Shown here: positions 56,459 through 64,000 of the stretch, piece by piece
Numbering within the stretch: the first letter of the stretch is position 1
Layout of the letters: each line of letters begins with the position of its first letter
Origin: Lineus longissimus
Lineage: Eukaryota > Nemertea > Pilidiophora > Heteronemertea > Lineidae
Reading direction: 5' to 3'
DNA: 64,000 bases
NCBI RefSeq assembly: GCF_910592395.1
Contig: NC_088320.1
Span: 8,744,001 to 8,808,000 of the forward strand
Notes under the pieces: model-generated
Seen by the model: only the letters and a program-made list of their open reading frames with translations
Databases searched by the model: none
Told to the model about the DNA's origin: nothing
Made by a program: the position numbers and the translations under genes

Positions 56459-59400
56459 GCGCTTGGTTCACGGAGACCAGCTCGAGATCAACCTCATTTA
56501 ACCAGGGGTCATTGCGCGCTCCTATGGTCACTTACACTACCCCTGGTATCATGTTGAGCTAAAACATATTTGATGGTCAACGAATAACGTTTGACATGCG
56601 AATAAGATGTAAATTATGTTTTGACATATTCATGGCACGAATCGGCGAAAAGGGCGACTTATCAGTATACATAACAATTTACCCTAATGCTAATGCGATC
56701 ACAAATCAATTGACGGCATAACAGAACTTCATGGACACAGATACTATATGAGCTAATGCTGATATAAACAATTAATTGCCTCTACAAGAAAATTCCCTCA
56801 TTTAGTCGGGCCATCGGAGCAACATAGAACCGAAGAAGCACGTGTTACAAATGCCGATCGCGCGACCACTGCGAAAATCCTTTTTGATAATCTATTTTCA
56901 TATTTAAGTATAAGGCTTCTTTATCTGTATTCACCGTGAGATAATTGCTCAATTTTACAATTATTTGGTCGGTTACAAACGGTTTTGCTCACGTTGAAAC
57001 AGTGCTGAGACGTAGTGCCCGAATAGACGGGTCAGAGTACAGACATGCTACGTCACCCCCAGATTCTGGTGGTGACGAGTGATGTGACGCATAGGTGTTT
57101 CCAGGGGATACGGTACAGCCATTTTGAATGCGAATCAAGTAGACCCCGGATGTAGAGGTTGGCTCGAGATCGGGAAGTATTTCACGAAAACTGATGACGT
57201 ACTACGCAGGAATGGGTTCTTTCTCGGCGGTACAGGATAGCGAAAACTCTCTATTAACTAAAAGCATCATGGACGATGAAGATGAATTTGAATGAAAATT
57301 CCTGATCTAAGCAGGACACTGCCAAACGAAAAATCGATTATATGCATACTTGCTAAAAATATCTGAGATTCCATTCGCATAAATTATTCATTTAGCCTAC
57401 TCTGGTCGGGAATTCGAGAAAAGTCGTTATTTCGGACGAGTCCAGCAGGAATGAAATCAAAATTTTGAAAGTAGCGAACATTTTAGAGAGGTTTATTCGC
57501 TATCTTGTAAAACAATGGATAAGAGTTAATATTGTGTAGTTCTTAAAAAGCCACTATCGCCGGGTGTTTGGGGCTTTCGAATCGATCGCCCCATTACAAT
57601 TTCCCCTGGTGAAACCTGCAATAGTATTTGGTTTGCATTTTTAAAGTAGTGTCTAAACCATCTGAAATTTTCTGAACTGCCCATAACATAATGTGGGCCG
57701 AGTCGACCTTCGTATCTGATGACCTTCAGTATAAAGATCAACAACCAGATAGAAAAGACATTCGATGACAACAACATGAAAGTAGGTTAATTATACACAT
57801 ATTATCCAACTATAACAGATTGTAGTATATCTATAAGCAGAATGAGTGTGAAATCAGGAAATGACGTCATAACTACTGTATATAAATACCATAAAGCAAG
57901 AGAGATAAAACATGAGGCTGGCGCAGTCGGCTCATCTATCTTAAACGCCGCGTGACAAAGCGCGACGATATCGCTCAAAGCCATCACAAGCAACATTAAC
58001 GTTCGACATTATTGGATGAACCAAAATACCAGCTCTCTATGCGGCGGCGCGTTAGTCAGCAGAAGGGTAACCCCCACGTATATCAATATTCATGCAGTGT
58101 CGTCATAACGCGTGGGACCAGTAGGATTCGGTTATATGTTAGAATCATCGATTTAGTAAGTCTATTCGAGAGAGGCGCGTTTAGAGGATACTCAGTACCA
58201 TTTTAGGGCGAACAGGGGAACATACGTTATAGCCTCCGTGCCGACGACAGATACTTCCCACCTGATAGGAAATAGACACTTAGGACAACAAGGTAGAGTG
58301 GTTTTTATTTACCGCTACTTCTTCATTAGTTGTGCCCTTTTCTACACTAATATGTGGTTGGTCTTTAAAATCGCTCATTCGATGTAAATTGTTCAAGTCA
58401 TGAATAAATTGAACATCTCATATATGAAAATGTAGCAAGTATTCGATTCGAGGTAGGCAGGCAAATTGTAAGATTTGTCCAAAATTGTAACATCAGATGA
58501 ACCTGTTTTACACGATTCTTCACCTGCAGGATTTGAAGTATACGTTACGTGATCACGACATGGGACTTGACTCATTTTCGATGACAATAGTGTTATGAGG
58601 TGATTCAGTGACGTTTGGAGTTTTTATAGGTCAATAGTTTTACTCGAATAAGATTGGCTCTCGCTTAAAGGACGTCATTTTACAAAAATAATCGGGTTAA
58701 GACTGGTCTTAGTACTCGACAAAAAGAACTCTAGCGTAATATTTAAACATACGCTTTTCCAAACCTAAAGATGATTACAAACTTAAGCGTAATTTTACAA
58801 TCATTCCCAATGAACTGCAACTTAGTTTCGGTAGGCGCAATAATCCATTGTTTTACATGAGAATTCCGTACCTCAATTTTTCACAAACTTCCTGAAATTC
58901 AATTCATCATCGTAACTATACGAAAAGGTGATGAGAGATCTCCTACCCGCTGCGCAATTAGCACATATCACAATGTAGGTATAGGCAGAGTCTTTCAAAC
59001 TAAAAGTCAGGTCGCAGCAAGTTTCCTTTGATCTCACAGTTCTCTCGAGTTAATTGCCTAGTTAATTACTTGAAGCCACGATGAAGCCCATTTTAGTTTA
59101 GCTAGAGGTGCAAAACAATGATAGAACGACCAACAATTTCACCAAAAATATACTCTGCACTACAAGCGGTATAACAAATACATACAATACAAGTTATTGA
59201 CTTATATTGATGTGAACGATCTGACAATTTAGGCGGATGTGTTAGTTAATTTTGATAAGCTGCTGATTGCCAAACAAAACAATAATCAAACCGCAATAAA
59301 GCTACATGCATTCACTGATCGGTTTGCAATTTGTTATTTCAAAAAATCATAATTTTGTTGTAATCAAAGGCAAACTTGTCACAGGCACGTATGTACTGCT

Positions 59401-60057
59401 GTATCGTATGAAACGATTCAAAATAAACTCGACATAAAGTACATGCATAGTTAGGTTAAAGCTAAATGGCGTGTTCGAAAATATTGGAACAAAATAAACC
59501 TTACATAACTTTGCGTTTTAGTGTTTGCCAAAGCAAGCCCATGGATGTGAAAACGAACCGTTTTCTAATTTCATAAAGCATGCAACTGGGCTTCAAAATC
59601 ACTAAACTAACACATATCCCATTATATAACAGTTACATTAAATTTGAAATTTTTTTAATAACACAAAAATGTGATTTCAAAACATGCTAACGTTTGATAC
59701 AGAAGTCAAGACATATAGTATTTTTTGGTACCTTTCTTTCTCGTTTTTTTACCACGACCGTGAAATTAAACCTCTCGTTGTGGTCAAAATTGTAGATGAC
59801 AACAAATGGAACTATGTGATACCCTTAGATGGTCCATTTCGCACCGACAACATACTTAACTGCTAACAACAAAAATATGTGATGATTTGGAGTAGAAAAG
59901 CGCATTTCGAAAATCATTCTCAAGTTAGTGCCATCACTTCTTCTCAAACTCGCGCAAAGTAAAGGCCGAAACATATTACTTTTCGTATCAATGTTGTCTT
60001 TGACACTATATCTAAATAGTGTTATAGAAATCACTGAATTTAAAGCTGGCGTTTGAT
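56459..60057. other. 3.6 kb without a recognised gene
   Basis: Short ORFs only. Minus-strand frames at 57526-57777 and 57802-57996 are hydrophobic but have no signal or family motif that I can name. 58600-59700 is AT-rich and featureless. Confidence 0.35.
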
Positions 60058-60250
60058 TTAAAACGGAGCATTTGTAATGGCTATGTTCACCTGATCGAAG
60101 AATTGTTCAAGTTCCGGTTGTGCGGAATTGGCTTGTGTCAACGCGTGACTCGAGAGCGCTCTGTCCAACGCGCGTCTTTGTGAACGAGCGATGGCTTTGA
60201 TGTTCAAACCCATACGGTCCTTAGTTGCCTGACCCTTTATTTGAAAGACT
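60058..60250 (-). CDS. possible exon of unknown gene
   Basis: After TTTACCAG (weak acceptor) the minus strand reads an amphipathic, alanine/arginine-rich stretch (GLNIKAIARSQRRALDRALS, then SAQPELEQFFDQ). It either ends at CAG|GTGAAC (60091) or runs on to a stop at 60058. Composition looks coding, but no domain is recognised and no partner exon was found. Confidence 0.25.
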
Positions 60251-63200
60251 CTGGTAAATGTATGTTTATTAGTACACTCAAGGTACATGTTGTGCAAGGG
60301 TGCATTACAGTAGCTAATGCATTACTTTGCTTAGTAATAACATTTATACAAGGAGCAACCTTAACAATTTACACAATTATAGGTCTCTATTTGTCAATCG
60401 AACTACATGTATATAAAATGAGCTCAACACACATTTAAAAAAGCACATCATTGTCAAAATGTTCATAATTCATAATTTGCCACCTGCTCTTTTTAATTCC
60501 TAGTTAATTTCACAATTTGCACACACACATTCCCCACCTTTTAAATGAGTTTGGCCTATTTGTGCCGATTTTAGTGTGCTCTGGGCTTAATTACTTTGCG
60601 CATTGATCCACTGTCTCATGAGACTCGCGAAAATAGACAGACTCGCGAAGTTTTTCGGCCGCGAAAATTGTCTGGGTTTAGAGTAACTACACTTGATACG
60701 GCTTAAGCGTAGTATAGACAGGCAATCGTGCATGTTATCAAAAATATCCCTTTTTCGAAGGCAAAAAGATTTCTTGGGCCACGAGGAGTGTGATTTCTCA
60801 TTCCAAGGGCTAAAAAATATCCCGAGAGAAAGGACTATATTTTCTTTATAACATAACCGTAGCAATTTCCCGATACGCCACTGTAGATGAATCCACGATC
60901 TTTGAAGGTTCAATGCGCCATTCCAACCAACGAGCGGTCATGTTGTCGGGGATTCGCGATGGTCACGTAGTAATACCGTTTAATTGTCAAATTAGCTCTA
61001 AACGCAATAGAATTCTCACTCCGGCGAATCAATGTCGTATCGACCACCGAGCTCATCCCGCCTTGGAGGAGAAATACTCCCTGGAGAAAATAATCTCCAA
61101 GTGCAGAGCGAACGCTGAAGACGAGAAGAAAGCCGCCGAGTCGCGCAAATAACGATCTGGTTTGAGTGGAAAAAGCAAAAAGCACATGAAAATTGAAGAA
61201 AAAAACATTTGCAATTGTGTCACATAAAATTGAAGAAGGTGCATCTGGTCGCTATGTCAATGTTTCAAAAAAGTATTCTAAACATTTTTGTCACACTGTT
61301 TCGACATCTGCAAAACGAACTGCAGGTTATTGTTCTTTCAAGATGTATCCAGAGGCTTCCCTTTATTGATTATTTCCAGATACAAACATCTTTGATTAGA
61401 TACAATTATGATAAATATCTATGTAAATATCCATCTATAACTAATCGATTGCCGCATGATTTTGCATATTCAAACATTGGCCTATGACGCAGCTTGAGGA
61501 CGTGCGACCTATTGTCCAGTGTGAAGACAGTGTAATGCCATAATGGCCTAAGGGTCATTTCCATTTTGGGGTGACCGTGACCCAAGCAAGAATAGCATTT
61601 GACTGTCTTGCTATTTTCCATTCTCCAGAGATTCCTTATAGAGTAAGTAGATTAGAAACACACTGTTTTTCATTCCTGTAGTCACAGCGAACATTTATAA
61701 CGACCCAGAAACTTCTGAGCGGATATCAGGTCGCAAATGACTTCTATGGGCCATTTTTCGTTTGGCTGGCAATTCCCGCTCAAAAAACCGCACTTGTACA
61801 TAGAGGCCGCCATTTACATCGTATGACGTCACAAAATTGTATGTTACGTCATATCGACCTCTATTGCGCCGAGGTGCGTAAATTTCGCTAGAACCCGACC
61901 CGTCGGCGACACGGAGACGTCCTTCTTGGATTTTACATGGTATGAAGTCATTTACCAAAACTTGGCGGACGTCTGTTTTTTGGTGCCAAGATATTTGCCC
62001 CTTGAACGGCCGATTTCAATCACTGATATAGATGATCATGTGGCAATATTTCGGCACAGAAATGTTGGTCAGTAGTGATGTATCGAGTTAATATCTTACC
62101 GGCAAACTGTATTTCGACCGATTTTTATGGGCTTTCTACTTAGTCTTTAAAGGGATTTACCATTAGCTTTAAATGAATTTCGGTGGTAAAACTAAGAAGA
62201 GAAGCCATACAATCCTGGTGTTTTGTTTAGACTTCGTGGGTTAAGCGTTTGATAGCATTTCGTCTGTGGTTACTTCATTTTCTGTTTTCGATAGACGCTG
62301 ATTTTCATTAAAAATTGCATACAATTGCATGAAATTGCGAGGAGTGACTTTGCTTGGTTATTGCAACTTTTCGTTGGCTTCAAGCAAGCCGCGGGTGTTT
62401 TCAGAAGCATTAATGATGCTGTGTTTGTTTTACCGTGTTTACTGAGCAGGAATTACTGCTTGGAGAGGGTGATATAAATCACGACAGTGAATGACCATTC
62501 CTATCAGGCCGTGGGCAAAATAAAAAAGCTGTCATTTGTGACCACATTTCTGGGGCAAAGTGCTATATGTCGTATCATGAAGTTGGAGATAACATGACAT
62601 TTTAATGAAGTTCCCACAGAAAGTTTACGTTACCGGATATACTGACTATGATCACGAGAATATCCAGTATCCCTAACGCATTCGACCATATGTCTTTGGA
62701 TTTGGCATTTCAATTCAATTCAAGTTATAGATTGATTTAGTACATCATTTTACTCCTAGACAAACCGTCAAGCTTCTTCCTTCAGCCTATGTACGCATGT
62801 TGAAGTGCAGAAAACATTCATATTTCAAAGTTGATAGTATAGCCACCTGCGGCGAGATTGGAGCTTTTGCTGTGCATTCTGTAGTGAACTTGGTAGGTCA
62901 TGCGCATGGGTGTACACATATGAAAAATGTCTTTTGAGATTGGGAGTTAATAGCCTAAATAACACCCTCGTGGCATGTATGTATACATGTACATGTATAT
63001 ACTCTAGACTCATCGACATAAGACCGGTTCATTAATGTGAGGCATGACCGTCCCTAGAACAATATGCATTGAACACTAGGCCGATGTCTCTTCATGCGCA
63101 ATGACTCAAATTTGTCGGTCTTGTGGTTGTGATAAGTTGAATGAAAGTGGTTAGCATTGGCAATGACTTGATCACTTATGACCCATTCACAATACTTCTA

Positions 63201-63291
63201 TCAGTGGGTATGGTGCGGTCGGTCAATTTCTCTGTCTATAAGCATAGGTCTACTGAAAACGAATATTCAATAACATACATCGCGTTGATAA
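60251..63291. other. 3 kb without a recognised gene
   Basis: One plus-strand frame (60913-61152) ends in a helical charged tail (ALEEKYSLEKIISKCRANAE) and could be an exon, without other support. Near 61810-61850 are a CCGCCAT box and two CRE-like sites (ATGACGTCAC, TACGTCATA), a possible promoter. Confidence 0.35.
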
Positions 63292-63293
63292 TA

Positions 63294-63869
63294 CTAAGTG
63301 GCCAGAAAAAACGCAACCGGATACTTCAACTACCAGGGGATTAAACCATTACCGTTACCAATGGATGAATAATCTGTCTAGAAAAAGAATGATACCAAGA
63401 TCGACCGATTCCGTTTAATAGGTTTTTTTGTAGATATGTTTTTGTGATGAAGCAAGGTTGGAATCCCTTGACCATGTCCGATGCAGAAAAACAGAACGCT
63501 TCTGTTATAGGTTACAAACATCTTGGTGGTACGTGTGCTGAGGCCTGGCCATACGAACACGACCTTTACTCAGTTGCAAATGTCACTAGGAACTTTGCCA
63601 CACATCTCATATCCGTAATTTTGCCTAACACTTCATTATTCACCTACTTACTAAGCTCAATTTACCAGCACAGTTCGATTTTTCCTATGCGCGTATGAAG
63701 CTTGGCTGTACTTAAAAAAATGGGCTCTAATACACTAAAAATACTGGACCAAATCGAGCGATCTTGGTATAATTCCTCGCCTGGAAAGATTCCCCATCCA
63801 CTGATATAAATGGTTTTAACCCTTATGTAGTGGAAGTATCCGATTAGGTTTTTTCTGGACCACCCTGTG
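63294..63869. mobile_element. 576-bp mariner-type MITE
   Basis: Inverted termini of about 75 bp: GTGGCCAGAAAAAACGCAAC, then CGGATACTTCAACTAC at left, mirrored by CACAGGGTGGTCCAGAAAAA, then CGGATACTTCCACTAC at right (as complement). TA lies outside both ends. The right end (CAGGGTGGTCC) matches the isolated terminus in the 2.9-kb duplication (2294 and 5194). Confidence 0.65.
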
Positions 63870-64000
63870 TAGTAAAAATAGTTTGGGCCTACCTTACGAC
63901 CTCTTACCGTGAAATTGATGCAAAGGCGAATGGCATAACCGGTAGGGGTAGGTACCGCCAATTGTCAAACTCGATTGAACAGTGCTGATGAATAGAATCG

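Noticed and set aside
60913-61152. 79-codon plus-strand ORF ending ALEEKYSLEKIISKCRANAE... as a gene
   Set aside because: The last 30 residues look like a charged helix, but there is no start context, partner exon or known family.
61695-61958. 87-codon minus-strand ORF as an exon
   Set aside because: Reads through CRE and YY1-like boxes; coding-like composition seems due to CpG content.

Overview
The window is nuclear DNA from an animal, most likely a marine invertebrate. It has widely spaced exons bounded by GT...AG splice sites, AT-rich non-coding DNA, and a dense mix of metazoan mobile elements: CR1/L2-type LINEs, a Ty3/gypsy fragment, a Penelope-like element, a mariner and many MITEs. 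THAP and P2X7-C-terminal domains occur as free-standing or transposon-linked genes, as is common in deuterostome and cnidarian invertebrates. The species cannot be named from sequence. No bacterial operons, CRISPR, rRNA or tRNA genes were seen.

Layout. 1-5302: a 2.9-kb tandem duplication with no difference noticed between copies; each copy carries a THAP zinc-finger exon. 5387-5559: a probable terminal exon. 5848-6958 (minus): a two-exon gene for the P2X7-receptor C-terminal cysteine domain, broken by two frameshifts and a nonsense codon, with a CRE/ETS-like promoter just upstream. 9568-16345 (minus): the only clearly intact gene, five phase-compatible exons of an EF-hand protein resembling vertebrate C1orf87; its largest intron holds a LINE tail and a gypsy reverse-transcriptase fragment. 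16.4-28 kb: no convincing genes, but several inverted-repeat elements, including a Mutator-like element flanked by a 10-bp duplication, a MITE nested in a dispersed repeat, and a CpG-rich MITE.

27.96-33.17 kb is the most unusual part. A Penelope-like element (minus) is split by a 3.95-kb foldback element with a 5-bp target duplication (TAAAA). Both arms of the foldback are arrays of a 49-bp tandem unit, about 25 units in one and 15 in the other, in opposite orientation around a 1.85-kb non-coding core. 33.2-35.6 kb: a broken LINE ORF2 (minus). 36.3-38.5 kb: a diverged tandem repeat split by a 1.3-kb terminal-inverted-repeat element rich in a GTAGCCCC word. 42381-44165: a complete but dead mariner-like transposon with TA duplications and long inverted repeats. 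52.2-53.0 kb: three units of a roughly 290-bp satellite. 53178-54560: a dead THAP + helix-turn-helix transposase. 54.69-55.21 kb (minus): coding-like fragments possibly from a SWIM-type gene. 55.8-64 kb: mostly non-coding, with a second copy of the 25.8-kb dispersed repeat, one possible exon and a terminal mariner-type MITE.

The genes do not form a pathway. The window reads as one host gene in a region of repeated transposon insertion and decay, with nesting that lets insertions be ordered in time. Exon calls rest on reading frames, splice sites and remembered family motifs; no alignment or search was run.
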